Assembly: GCA_905234235.1 (NCBI GenBank)
Contig: CAJOHN010000009.1
Location: 1 to 55,943, forward strand
Source of the DNA: an uncultured Selenomonadaceae bacterium
Lineage (GTDB): Bacteria > Bacillota > Negativicutes > Selenomonadales > Selenomonadaceae
DNA: 55,943 nt
Reading direction: 5' to 3'
The notes beneath the pieces were generated by a model. It was not told the DNA's origin and ran no database searches. It saw only the letters and a program-made list of their open reading frames with translations. Both the position numbers and the translations under genes were made by a program. Every line of letters starts with the position of its first letter. Position 1 is the first letter of the stretch. This document shows positions 17,311-25,764 of the stretch, one piece after another.

Positions 17311-18501
17311 ATGTATACTTTAGAATTCAATATGTATCAAACTTTGGCGGTTGCAGTCGTTATGCTTTACGTCGGAACTCTTCTAAAGCACAAAATTAAA
17401 TTCCTTGAAACTTTTTGTATTCCCTCGCCTGTTGTCGGCGGTTTACTGTTCGCGATTATCAGCTGTATCCTTTACACTTCGGGGATTATCGGCTTTACGT
17501 TCGATGAGACGCTTAAAAATGTTTGTATGGTTGCGTTTTTTACTTCCGTCGGCTTCCAAGCTAACATTAAAATTTTAAAAAGCGGCGGTGTTGCTCTGTT
17601 AATTTTTCTCGGTTGCGTTATCGCTCTAATAATCTCTCAAAACTTTTTAGCCGTTGCCTTGTCGAAAGTTTTAGACATCAGTCCGTTTATCGGATTATGC
17701 ACGGGTTCAATCTCGATGGTTGGCGGGCACGGAACGGCAGGAGCTTTTGGTCCTGTGCTTGAAGACTTAGGGCTTGTCGGCGCGACTACTCTTTGTACTG
17801 CTGCCGCGACGTTCGGATTAGTTGCGGGTTCGTTAATGGGCGGTCCGCTCGGTCGCAGGTTGATTCTCGGCAAAGATTTACTCAAAACCGCTATCAAAGC
17901 CGATGAAACTCCGCTTGTCGAAGAGGAAAAGAAACATGAACGTTCCGTGAGCATGTATGCGCCCGCCGCTTACCAACTCGCTATTGCTATGGGCGTCGGC
18001 ACCGTCGTTTCCATGCTTTTATCTAAAACCGGCATGACTTTCCCCGTTTATATCGGCGCGATGATTGTAGCCGCGATTATGCGCAACTGGAGCGAGTTCA
18101 CGAGCGCATTCACGGTTCATATCGGCGAAATTAACGACATTGGCGGCATTTGCCTATCGCTATTTTTAGGCATCGCTATGATAACTTTGAAGCTCTGGCA
18201 GTTAGCGGAACTTGCCTTGCCGTTGGTTGTCTTACTGCTCGGACAAACGATTTTAATGTTTATCTTCGCGTACTTCATAATCTTTACGGTTTTGGGGCGC
18301 GATTACGACGCGGCAATTTTATCGGCGGGCAGTTGCGGATTCGGTATGGGCGCGACTCCCAACGCTATGGCTAACATGCAAGTTCTTACGAGTAAATTTG
18401 CGCCATCGGTTAAGGCTTATATCCTCGTCCCGATTGTCGGCTCCATGTTCGCCGATTTTATTAACAGCTTGACTATTACTTTCTTTATTAATTTTATCTG
18501 A
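17311..18501 (+). CDS. gltS: Sodium/glutamate symporter
   Basis: 396-residue inner-membrane carrier of the ESS family with about ten membrane helices in two inverted repeats. Each half has a glycine-rich reentrant loop, seen as GSISMVGGHGTAGAFGP in the first half and GSCGFGMGATPNAMANM in the second; these form the substrate and sodium site. It imports glutamate with sodium. AGGAGGTGAG precedes ATG 17311. It is flanked by the TAXI protein and a small cytosolic protein, all in one transcript that ends at 18782. Confidence 0.93.
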   Translation: MYTLEFNMYQTLAVAVVMLYVGTLLKHKIKFLETFCIPSPVVGGLLFAIISCILYTSGIIGFTFDETLKNVCMVAFFTSVGFQANIKILKSGGVALLIFLGCVIALIISQNFLAVALSKVLDISPFIGLCTGSISMVGGHGTAGAFGPVLEDLGLVGATTLCTAAATFGLVAGSLMGGPLGRRLILGKDLLKTAIKADETPLVEEEKKHERSVSMYAPAAYQLAIAMGVGTVVSMLLSKTGMTFPVYIGAMIVAAIMRNWSEFTSAFTVHIGEINDIGGICLSLFLGIAMITLKLWQLAELALPLVVLLLGQTILMFIFAYFIIFTVLGRDYDAAILSAGSCGFGMGATPNAMANMQVLTSKFAPSVKAYILVPIVGSMFADFINSLTITFFINFI

Positions 18502-18513
18502 GAAGGCGATTTT

Positions 18514-18723
18514 ATGTTTGATAAAGGCATGACCAATCAGCAATTCAATATGCACCTCGAAACTTTGGCGAAAATCATCGAGAAAACGGCGGGCTCCGTT
18601 GAAGAAGCCGCGCAGATTGTCCGCGAGTCAAAACTTTCCACCGCCGAAGAAGAGCACACGAATTTATCTTTGAACTTTGCGGCTGAAAATCTCGCGTTGC
18701 CGGAAGTTCACGTCGAAAAATAA
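18514..18723 (+). CDS. Small acidic protein of unknown function
   Basis: 69 residues, not recognised. It has no signal or membrane segment. The first 50 residues are predicted helical (TNQQFNMHLETLAKIIEKTA) and rich in Glu/Ala. It starts 12 nt after gltS with a GAGAAGG site and is the last gene before the terminator, so it is translated with the transporter. A role as an accessory or regulatory peptide of GltS is only a positional guess. Confidence 0.6.
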   Translation: MFDKGMTNQQFNMHLETLAKIIEKTAGSVEEAAQIVRESKLSTAEEEHTNLSLNFAAENLALPEVHVEK

Positions 18724-18748
18724 GTACATACTGAGCTCTTCAAAGTAA

Positions 18749-18782
18749 AATTCCTCGACAAAAATCGGGGGATTATTTTTTT
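18749..18782 (+). terminator. Terminator of the galU-gltS operon, probably bidirectional
   Basis: A 10-bp stem (AATTCCTCGA with TCGGGGGATT, two G-U pairs) is followed by ATTTTTTT. Read on the other strand it also closes the leftward ligase gene, whose stop lies inside it. Confidence 0.85.
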
Positions 18783-19850
18783 ATAGGGCTTAGAAGAATT
18801 CCGATAATCAGCCAGTATTCGCGCATTATCGGGACTTGGTTCATATTAGTATCTGTTAAGCCTTCAATTTGTAATCCGAGTAAAATCAAAAATGCAATTA
18901 AACCTGCGCGGGAATTATTGAGTCTATACATGCGATAAAATTTACGGAAAAAATATCCGTGCAGAAATATAAATGCCGTTATTCCGATTATACCGCCTTC
19001 ACTTAAAATTTTGAAAAAATTACTGTGCGGATGAGAATGTCCTTCGTTGCCATCTTTGCCGGGTTGGTCAGGTGCTTCTTGAGAAATATATTGCTCATTA
19101 TACGCTTTGAAAAACATTTCTTGTCCGACACCGTGTATTGGATAATCTTTGAATATTTCCCAAGAAGATTTCCACATTAAAATTCGCTCGGTATTGGAAG
19201 AATAATTTAGGTCAGTGCAAGTTTTAATTGTTTTTAGAAAGAGCGGCGATAACATCGCAGCTGCAGTTAATAAAATTACTGTTGAACATATGAAAATCAT
19301 TAAAAATTTTCTGTTCATCTCAAGTAAGATAAAGGTTACTCCAACAATTATAAACGCAAGCCAAGCTCCACGCGTTAATGAAATTGCTAATGAAAAAATT
19401 GTCAAACCGCAAGCAAAGTAAGCTAACTTTCTAATTATACTTGGAAATATCTTGAGTTGTGCAATGAAAAGATGCACCGGAAACTGAATTAGCAACATAG
19501 AGCCGAAAAATGTCGCGGTATGATTAAATGCATAAGGTCTTGGAATATTTAAGGCAAACCACTGGTAAATTCCTGCGGGGTCGTTAATCATGTTTGTTAC
19601 CAAAATCACAAGCAAAATATTTTTAAGGCGTATCTCGTTTGTAATGCAAATCAGTGCAAAAAAAAATGGAAGACAACGATGCATTTCTCCCAAAAATTCA
19701 CGTAGATTAGATTGCAAAAATTGATACATCATCACTAAAAAAAAATACACCAACTGCAATGCTTGAAACCGCAGTTGAAAAATTTATTGATGCTGCAAGT
19801 ACTAAAATAATTTCGTACATGATTTTGTCTGTAGAAAAATTTTTGTTCAT
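18773..19850 (-). CDS. O-antigen ligase/polymerase (WaaL/Wzy-C type), frameshifted at an A9 tract
   Basis: Multi-helix membrane protein with the Wzy_C motif pattern: the long periplasmic loop has [21 protein letters not shown] and a HSHPHSNFF segment. Such enzymes polymerise or ligate surface glycans. The natural start is the ATG at 19850, which overlaps the pyrD stop as ATGA. That frame encodes the first membrane helix ([20 protein letters not shown]) but runs out after the A9 tract at 19737-19745 (T9 on the coding strand). The rest is in the next frame, open from a TTG at 19759. Removing one base restores a 358-residue protein. The gene is more AT-rich than its neighbours. It may be phase-variable, recently broken, or a sequencing error. 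Confidence 0.8.
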
Positions 19851-21130
19851 CGAAATTTAACCTTGCCGATAAGTTCGTTGATATTATTTAGCCCGCAACT
19901 TTTAAGGTACTTGATTAAATCGTCGGCAATAGTCATCGTGATATTTGGTTCGGCAAAGTTAGCAGTACCGACGGCGACGGCAGAGGCTCCCGCTAAGAAA
20001 AATTCTGCGGCGTCGTTAGCGGAACGGATGCCACCCATACCGATAATCGGAATTTTAACAACCTGCGCGGTTTGCCAAACCATACGCAACGCAACCGGTT
20101 TAATCGCGCCGCCCGAAAGTCCGCCGGTAATATTTCCAAGCGTCGGTCGCCACGTGTGAATATTAATTTCCATGCCCATGAGCGTATTGATAAGCGAGAG
20201 ACAATCTGCGCCCGCCGTCTCGCACGCACGAGCAATTTTAGTTATATCAGTGACGTTCGGGCTGAGCTTGACGATAACGGGCTTACGAGTATTCTTTTTA
20301 GCGGCTTGAGTGACTTTGGCGGCTTGAATTTCGTCGGTGCCGAAAATAATTCCGCCGTCTTTGACGTTCGGGCAAGAAATGTTTAGTTCAATCGCCGCGA
20401 CGCCGTCGACATCCAAAAGTTTAGCGAGCCTGCCGTAATCCTCGACGCTGGAGCCGCTGATGTTCACGATGACATTCATTTTATCTTTAATGCGCGGGAG
20501 AATTTTAGTTAGAAATTTTTCGACGCCGGGATTTTCAAGTCCGATGGCGTTCAACATGCCCGACGGAGTTTCAGTGATTCGGACGCCGTCGTTGCCTCTG
20601 CGCGGCTTGAGAGTGATACATTTAACCATAACGCCGCCAAGCCGTTCAAGATTGACAAAATCAGCGAACTCCTCGCCAAAGCCAAAAGTTCCAGACGCGG
20701 CAAATATCGGAGTATTAAGTTTGATACCGCAAAGTTCCGTTCCTAAAATATTCTCCGCGCAGGTTTTGAAATTTCTTTGGCGATTATCAATGAGATTCAC
20801 GAAGGCAAAAAGGTTTTTCAAACATTGGAGGGCGTCTTCCTTAGAAAATTCTTGTTCGTTATGGAGGGCGGCATTACCGAGTTTGCGGCAATAATGGAGT
20901 TTATCGGCGAGATTTTTATCAAGATTGGCGTTCTCAATCATATCAAAAAGATTATCGGGCGCAACTTTATTATTTTTGGCGTAGAAAAATTTGATAGCGG
21001 CGTCGAGCGCGGAACGAACGAGTTTAACGCAGGAATCGTAGGAATTTTGGAAGGCGCGTTCAGCGTCGATACAATCCTTAGAAAACGAACGATATTGCGG
21101 ATTGGCGTTAAGAAAATCGAAATTATTCAA
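19847..21130 (-). CDS. pyrD: Dihydroorotate dehydrogenase (class 1B) with an N-terminal DUF4145-like domain
   Basis: 427 residues versus about 305 for normal PyrD. Residues about 130-427 are a full class 1B catalytic subunit: [22 protein letters not shown], the catalytic Cys in [15 protein letters not shown], and the C-terminal FMN phosphate loop [14 protein letters not shown]. Residues about 1-118 are a separate helical domain ([34 protein letters not shown]) resembling the DUF4145 domain at the N-terminus of HsdR-like proteins. No start codon is visible at the domain junction. TTG 21130 follows AAGAGG at 8 nt; GTG 21139 is possible. It overlaps the radical SAM gene upstream and the ligase downstream, and works with PyrK. 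Confidence 0.88.
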   Translation of the reverse strand: MNNFDFLNANPQYRSFSKDCIDAERAFQNSYDSCVKLVRSALDAAIKFFYAKNNKVAPDNLFDMIENANLDKNLADKLHYCRKLGNAALHNEQEFSKEDALQCLKNLFAFVNLIDNRQRNFKTCAENILGTELCGIKLNTPIFAASGTFGFGEEFADFVNLERLGGVMVKCITLKPRRGNDGVRITETPSGMLNAIGLENPGVEKFLTKILPRIKDKMNVIVNISGSSVEDYGRLAKLLDVDGVAAIELNISCPNVKDGGIIFGTDEIQAAKVTQAAKKNTRKPVIVKLSPNVTDITKIARACETAGADCLSLINTLMGMEINIHTWRPTLGNITGGLSGGAIKPVALRMVWQTAQVVKIPIIGMGGIRSANDAAEFFLAGASAVAVGTANFAEPNITMTIADDLIKYLKSCGLNNINELIGKVKFR

Positions 21131-22016
21131 GCGAATCACCTCTTGGCAATTTATTTTTCAACTGTTCGTGGAAGAAAAAATTAACAATGACGGGCGGCGC
21201 GTCAAAATCCGTATCAAAGTCATCGCGGTTACGAACATATTCCAAATTATTTTTTGTAGCGTACTCGGCAACCGTTTTATCGAGTTGAAACCAGTAACTC
21301 CTATTTTTTTTGTGATAAATATCGTGGTAAAGCGGAATAAGCGCGGGAAATTTTTCGTTTATGTAGTTTAAAATGGTTGGCTTAAAGTTTCCGCGCAGAT
21401 TTAAATTTTCGAGCCAGATTAAGTTGCAAAAATTTTTAGCGGCGTCGATTATGGCGATAACGTCGGTGATAGCGGGGAAAATCGGCGAAATAAAACAAGT
21501 CGTCCGAATGCCGGCGTCGTGAAAAATTTTCATCGCATTAAGCCTGCGTTCAATCGAAACGGCGTTATCCATATCGTTTTTAAAATTTTCGTCAAGAGTA
21601 TTTATGCTGAAACCGACGCGCACGCGTTTAAAATTTTTAATCAAATCGAGGTCGCGCAGAATTAAATCGGATTTAGTTTGCAAGCTCAAATTTATATCGA
21701 CGCCTTGAAAAGTTTGCAAGAATTCGCGAGTTCGCTTATAAATTTTTTCTTGCGGATTGTAAGGGTCAGTAACTGAGCTCATAAAAAAACTTTTACCTGC
21801 GTAGCGAGCGGGATTTTTTATGTTATCCCAAAGTTTAACGTCAAGAAAAGTGCCCCAATCTTCGTTGTGCGCGGAAAATTTCTTCATAAAACAGGCGTAG
21901 CAATATTTGCAGGCGTGAGTACAGCCGACGTAAGGATTTATAGAATAATCACAGACGGGCAAATTAGATTTAGTGACGATATTTTTAACTTTAATCGGTT
22001 TAATAATCGGATTCAC
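21123..22016 (-). CDS. Radical SAM protein, spore photoproduct lyase-like
   Basis: 297 residues. The [4Fe-4S] motif CxxxCxxC is Cys32, Cys36 and Cys39 ([15 protein letters not shown]), with the SPL-like segments [11 protein letters not shown] and [15 protein letters not shown]. This subgroup (SplB-like, without sporulation context) is widespread in anaerobes and its substrate is not established. GTG 22016 is chosen because AAAGAGG precedes it and the protein then starts at a conserved PIIKPIKV segment; it overlaps the pyrK end by 17 nt. Its insertion between pyrK and pyrD separates two subunits of one enzyme. Confidence 0.85.
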   Translation of the reverse strand: MNPIIKPIKVKNIVTKSNLPVCDYSINPYVGCTHACKYCYACFMKKFSAHNEDWGTFLDVKLWDNIKNPARYAGKSFFMSSVTDPYNPQEKIYKRTREFLQTFQGVDINLSLQTKSDLILRDLDLIKNFKRVRVGFSINTLDENFKNDMDNAVSIERRLNAMKIFHDAGIRTTCFISPIFPAITDVIAIIDAAKNFCNLIWLENLNLRGNFKPTILNYINEKFPALIPLYHDIYHKKNRSYWFQLDKTVAEYATKNNLEYVRNRDDFDTDFDAPPVIVNFFFHEQLKNKLPRGDSLE

Positions 22017-22749
22017 GATAAAAAACCTCTTTGGCGTCGAAAACTGGACCATCTTTGCAAACTTTTTTCCTGCCGTCGACGGTATCAATCGAACAACTTA
22101 GACACGCGCCGAGCCCGCAAGCCATACGTTTTTCAAAGGAAACTTCGCACGGCAAATTTTTATTCAAAGCAAATTTAGCGACGCCACGCATCATAATTTC
22201 GGGACCACAAGTGTAAATCGCAGAATAATCGCCGATAATTTCGGGCAATAAATCAATAGTAAAGCCTTTTTTACCTAAAGAGCCGTCATCAGTCGTGATA
22301 AAAATATTTTCCGCGAGCGGTTTGAACTCGTTAATCCAAAAAGTTACTTCGTTGGAATTTCTGCCGCCGATTAAAACGTCCGAATTAAAATTTTCAGCCG
22401 CGCAGAGCAGCGGAGCAAGTCCCATACCGCCGCCGACAAGTAAAATTTTACCGTTCGGAATTGAAAAGCCGTTGCCGAGCGCGCCGAGAATATTTAACAT
22501 CTCGCCCGATTTTTTTCCGGATAAAATTTCAGTGCCGCGTCCGACTGCGCGATAAAAAATTGTGATTAAACCGTTGCGAGTGCCGGCGATACCGAGCGGG
22601 CGGCGCAAAGTGAATTCGTCAGCGATTTTAACTTGAACGAATTGACCTGCGCGGGAATTTTGAGCTAGTTCGGGCGCGTCGAGAGTTAATTTGAAAATTT
22701 TCGCGGCGACAGGCTCATTGGCAATAATTTTCACGTCAAAAGTATTCAT
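22000..22749 (-). CDS. pyrK: Dihydroorotate dehydrogenase electron-transfer subunit
   Basis: 249 residues with the ferredoxin-reductase-like arrangement: FAD-binding barrel (TLRRPLGIAG), NAD-binding Rossmann domain (LLVGGGMGLAPLL) and a C-terminal [2Fe-2S] cluster with Cys in CGLGACLSC and a later VCKDGP. It passes electrons from dihydroorotate oxidation in PyrD to NAD. ATG 22749 has TTAAGGAGT at the right distance; the ATG at 22755 is too near. Presence of PyrK confirms that the neighbouring PyrD is class 1B. A terminator hairpin sits just upstream. Confidence 0.93.
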   Translation of the reverse strand: MNTFDVKIIANEPVAAKIFKLTLDAPELAQNSRAGQFVQVKIADEFTLRRPLGIAGTRNGLITIFYRAVGRGTEILSGKKSGEMLNILGALGNGFSIPNGKILLVGGGMGLAPLLCAAENFNSDVLIGGRNSNEVTFWINEFKPLAENIFITTDDGSLGKKGFTIDLLPEIIGDYSAIYTCGPEIMMRGVAKFALNKNLPCEVSFEKRMACGLGACLSCSIDTVDGRKKVCKDGPVFDAKEVFYRESDY

Positions 22750-22763
22750 AAGCATTACTCCTT

Positions 22764-22794
22764 AAAAAAAATCCCTCTGATTTACAAAGGGATT
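22764..22794 (-). terminator. Terminator between htpG and pyrK
   Basis: On the minus strand AATCCCT pairs with AGGGATT around a 11-nt loop, followed by eight T. It closes the htpG transcript. It ends only about 10 nt before the pyrK ribosome site, leaving no room for a separate promoter, so pyrK expression must rely on read-through or on a promoter inside the hairpin. It could act as an attenuator. Confidence 0.75.
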
Positions 22795-22820
22795 CTAAAC
22801 TATTTTGGGCTGAATGACAA

Positions 22821-24716
22821 TTATTTTGTAAGGAGTTCAGTAATTTTATTGGCGAGTTCGGCGGGATTATTGGGCATGACGCCTTCAATCAACAACGCGA
22901 GCGAGTAAAGCGTCGTGCAGAGATTTTTAAACTCGTCGGAATTTTTATCCTGCGCGTGGAGATTTTCCAACTTTTTAAAGACAGCGTGATTCGGATTGAG
23001 TTCGAGAATTTGGACGGCTTTGAACATTGGATTATTCATAGCGGCGAAAGTTTTTTCCATAGACAGCGACGGAGAATTTTCGCCGGTAACGAGGCAAACC
23101 GCGCTTGATTTGAGCTTTGAAGACAATCTGACTTCGTGCACCGCATCGCCGACGGCGTTTTTGACATCTTTAAGTAAATCCTCGTGAGATTTGGCAATTT
23201 CTTCGACTTCAGCCTTATTTTTTTGAGATTCTGCGTCGTCAAGCTCGAAATTTTCGCGAGTAATCGACTGAAAATCTTTTTCCGCGTAGTTACGGAGCAC
23301 ATCAATAGCAAATTCGTCGACGGGGTCGGTTAAATAAATGACTTCAAGTCCGCGTTCACGAAGAATTTCCATTTGCGGCAACTGTTCAATGGCTTTGGCG
23401 TCTTTACCGACTGCGACATAGATTTTTTTCTGGAAATCGGGCATTCTCGCGACGTATTCAGCTAAAGTGGAGAATTTTTCTTTGGAAGTCGGGAAGATTA
23501 GCAAATCCTTGAGAGAATCCTTTAACTTTGTGTCGAACATGGAATTATAAACGCCGATTTTAAGAGATTTGCCGAATTCGCGCCAAAAAGCCTCGTATTT
23601 ATCGCGTTCGTCCTTTAAAAGCTTGCCGAGTTGCTTGAGGATATTTTTCTCCAACGCCTTGCCGATAACTTTAACCTCGCGGCTCTGCTGAAGAATTTCG
23701 CGGGAAATATTCAGTGGCAAATCGGGCGAATCAACCAAACCTTTGGCAAAACGTAGATAATCCGGCAAAAAATCTTTGCACTTATCCATAATGAAAACGT
23801 GGCGCGAATAAAGTTGCAAGCCCGCCTCGTAATCGGAATAATAAAGATTGGGCGCGGCGTGTTTGGGAATGCAAAGGAGCGCAGTATATTCGACGGTGCC
23901 CTCCGCCTTGACGTGGAAAATTTCAAGCGGCGACTCCCATTCATGGAGCTGTTGCTTAAAAAATTCGTCGTATTCTTCGCGAGTAATTTCGGATTTACTG
24001 CGCGTCCAAAGCGGTTTCATAGAATTAATCGTGCGAATTTCAATCGTCGGCTCGTCTTCGGGCTTATCTTTAACCTCAAAATTCATTTTAATCGGGTAGC
24101 GCACGAAGTCGGAATATTTCTTGACGAGGCGTTCAATCTCATAAACATCAGTGAAATTATATTCGTCGTCGCCTGTAAATTCGGGCTTGAGATGTAAAAT
24201 AATCGTCGTGCCGCGTGAATCTTTATCGCAATCCTCAATTTCGTACTCGCCCGCGCCGTCGGAAGTCCATTTAACAGCAGGATTATCGGTTTTTTTAGTG
24301 ATAAGCTCGACTTTATCGGCGACAATGAACGCGGAATAAAAACCAACGCCGAATTGCCCGATAAGTTCCTGCGCGGCGGCGTTCGATGATTCGCGAATCT
24401 TATCGAGAAAATCTTTAGTGCCGGACTTGGCGATTGTGCCGATGTTGTTAATAACTTCGTCGCGATTCATGCCGATGCCGTTATCGGAGATTGTAATTGT
24501 CTTGGTATTGGCGTCGGGGATAACGAAAATTTCGGGCTCGAAGTCGTCGGCGAGATTATTGTTGGTTAAAGATTCGATTCTGATCTTATCGAGGGCGTCG
24601 CTGGCGTTGGAAATAAGTTCGCGCAGGAAAATTTCTTTATTGGTGTAGATAGAATTCACAACCAAATCAAGCAGACGTTTAGTTTCGGCTTGGAACTGTA
24701 ATTTTTCAGCAGACAT
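22821..24716 (-). CDS. htpG: Molecular chaperone HtpG (Hsp90)
   Basis: 631 residues, full-length bacterial Hsp90. The N-terminal GHKL ATPase domain shows LISNASDALDKIR (the Asn that binds magnesium), the DNGIGMNRDEV ATP-lid segment and GQFGVGFYSAF. The middle domain (about 230-490) contains the catalytic-loop Arg in NISREILQQSREV, and the C-terminal dimerisation domain follows. ATG 24716 with TTGGAGGAA upstream is preferred to an in-frame upstream ATG at 24749. It follows prs in the same direction. Confidence 0.96.
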   Translation of the reverse strand: MSAEKLQFQAETKRLLDLVVNSIYTNKEIFLRELISNASDALDKIRIESLTNNNLADDFEPEIFVIPDANTKTITISDNGIGMNRDEVINNIGTIAKSGTKDFLDKIRESSNAAAQELIGQFGVGFYSAFIVADKVELITKKTDNPAVKWTSDGAGEYEIEDCDKDSRGTTIILHLKPEFTGDDEYNFTDVYEIERLVKKYSDFVRYPIKMNFEVKDKPEDEPTIEIRTINSMKPLWTRSKSEITREEYDEFFKQQLHEWESPLEIFHVKAEGTVEYTALLCIPKHAAPNLYYSDYEAGLQLYSRHVFIMDKCKDFLPDYLRFAKGLVDSPDLPLNISREILQQSREVKVIGKALEKNILKQLGKLLKDERDKYEAFWREFGKSLKIGVYNSMFDTKLKDSLKDLLIFPTSKEKFSTLAEYVARMPDFQKKIYVAVGKDAKAIEQLPQMEILRERGLEVIYLTDPVDEFAIDVLRNYAEKDFQSITRENFELDDAESQKNKAEVEEIAKSHEDLLKDVKNAVGDAVHEVRLSSKLKSSAVCLVTGENSPSLSMEKTFAAMNNPMFKAVQILELNPNHAVFKKLENLHAQDKNSDEFKNLCTTLYSLALLIEGVMPNNPAELANKITELLTK

Positions 24717-24777
24717 ATTTATTCCTCCAAAAGAAAATCGAGCGAGCAAGTTGCCCGCCCGCGAAATTTTTTATAGA

Positions 24778-25743
24778 TTATCTGAAAAGAACACTGACGG
24801 AACGATGAGATTGAATGTTAAGGATAACGTCGCCGATAGCCCCCGCCATGCTTAAGACGGTAATTTTATCGGATTGTTTATCGGGCGGCAAAGGAATTGT
24901 ATCGGTGATGACGAGCTTAGCGATGTCGGAGTTGTTAATTTTCTCGACGGCATTTTTACTAAGGACGGCGTGCGTGCAGGCGGCGATAATTTCTTTTGCG
25001 CCGAGTTTCTTAAGTGCTTTCGCGCCTTCGCAGAGACTGCCCGCCGTGTCGACGATGTCATCAACCATAAGCGCAACTTTGCCGTTCACCTCGCCGATGA
25101 TGCTCATGACTTCAGCCTCGCCGGGACGCGGACGCCGTTTCTCGATGATGGCGATTGGAGCTTTAAGATAATCAGCAAGTTCACGTGCGCGAGTGACGCC
25201 GCCCAAATCGGGCGAGACAACGACCAAATCATTGCCGAATTTTTGTTCACGGAAATAATCGGCAAGAACCGGAGCCGCCTTGAGATGATCAACGGGAATG
25301 TCGAAAAAGCCTTGAATTTGTCCGGCGTGCAAGTCGACGGTTATAACGCGTGTCATGCCCGCCGCGACCATTAAATTCGCAACCAACTTAGCGGAAATTG
25401 GCTCACGTCCGCGAGTTTTTCTATCTTGGCGTGCGTAAGCGTAGTAGGGCACGACGGCGGTTATCGAGTGAGCCGAAGCGCGTTTGCAAGCGTCCGCCAT
25501 AATCAGCAAGTCCATTAAATTATCGTTGACGGGTTGCGATGTCGGCTGAATGATAAAAATATCCTTGCCGCGAATGCTATCGCTAATCATAACCTGCGAC
25601 TCGCCGTTGTTGAAACGCCCGACGAACGTGTCGAAGATTTTAACGCCCATATGGTCGGCGATTTTCTGCGCGAGTTCGGGATTAGCGTTGCCCGTCATCA
25701 AACAAAAATTTCCAATCTCATCAATGCTGTTCTTAGTGCTCAT
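24778..25743 (-). CDS. prs: Ribose-phosphate pyrophosphokinase (PRPP synthase)
   Basis: 321 residues. Makes PRPP from ribose-5-phosphate and ATP for nucleotides, histidine and tryptophan, so it feeds both the pyr and trp genes in this window. Features: GRFNNGESQV, the flexible loop YARQDRKTRGREP, VDLHAGQIQGFF and the PRPP-binding loop VDDIVDTAGS. AGGGGAGC precedes the ATG. It is part of the ispE-gntR-glmU-prs cluster, with one extra gene (DUF1919) between glmU and prs. Confidence 0.96.
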   Translation of the reverse strand: MSTKNSIDEIGNFCLMTGNANPELAQKIADHMGVKIFDTFVGRFNNGESQVMISDSIRGKDIFIIQPTSQPVNDNLMDLLIMADACKRASAHSITAVVPYYAYARQDRKTRGREPISAKLVANLMVAAGMTRVITVDLHAGQIQGFFDIPVDHLKAAPVLADYFREQKFGNDLVVVSPDLGGVTRARELADYLKAPIAIIEKRRPRPGEAEVMSIIGEVNGKVALMVDDIVDTAGSLCEGAKALKKLGAKEIIAACTHAVLSKNAVEKINNSDIAKLVITDTIPLPPDKQSDKITVLSMAGAIGDVILNIQSHRSVSVLFR

Positions 25744-25764
25744 TTTAAAAGCTCCCCTAAAAAT

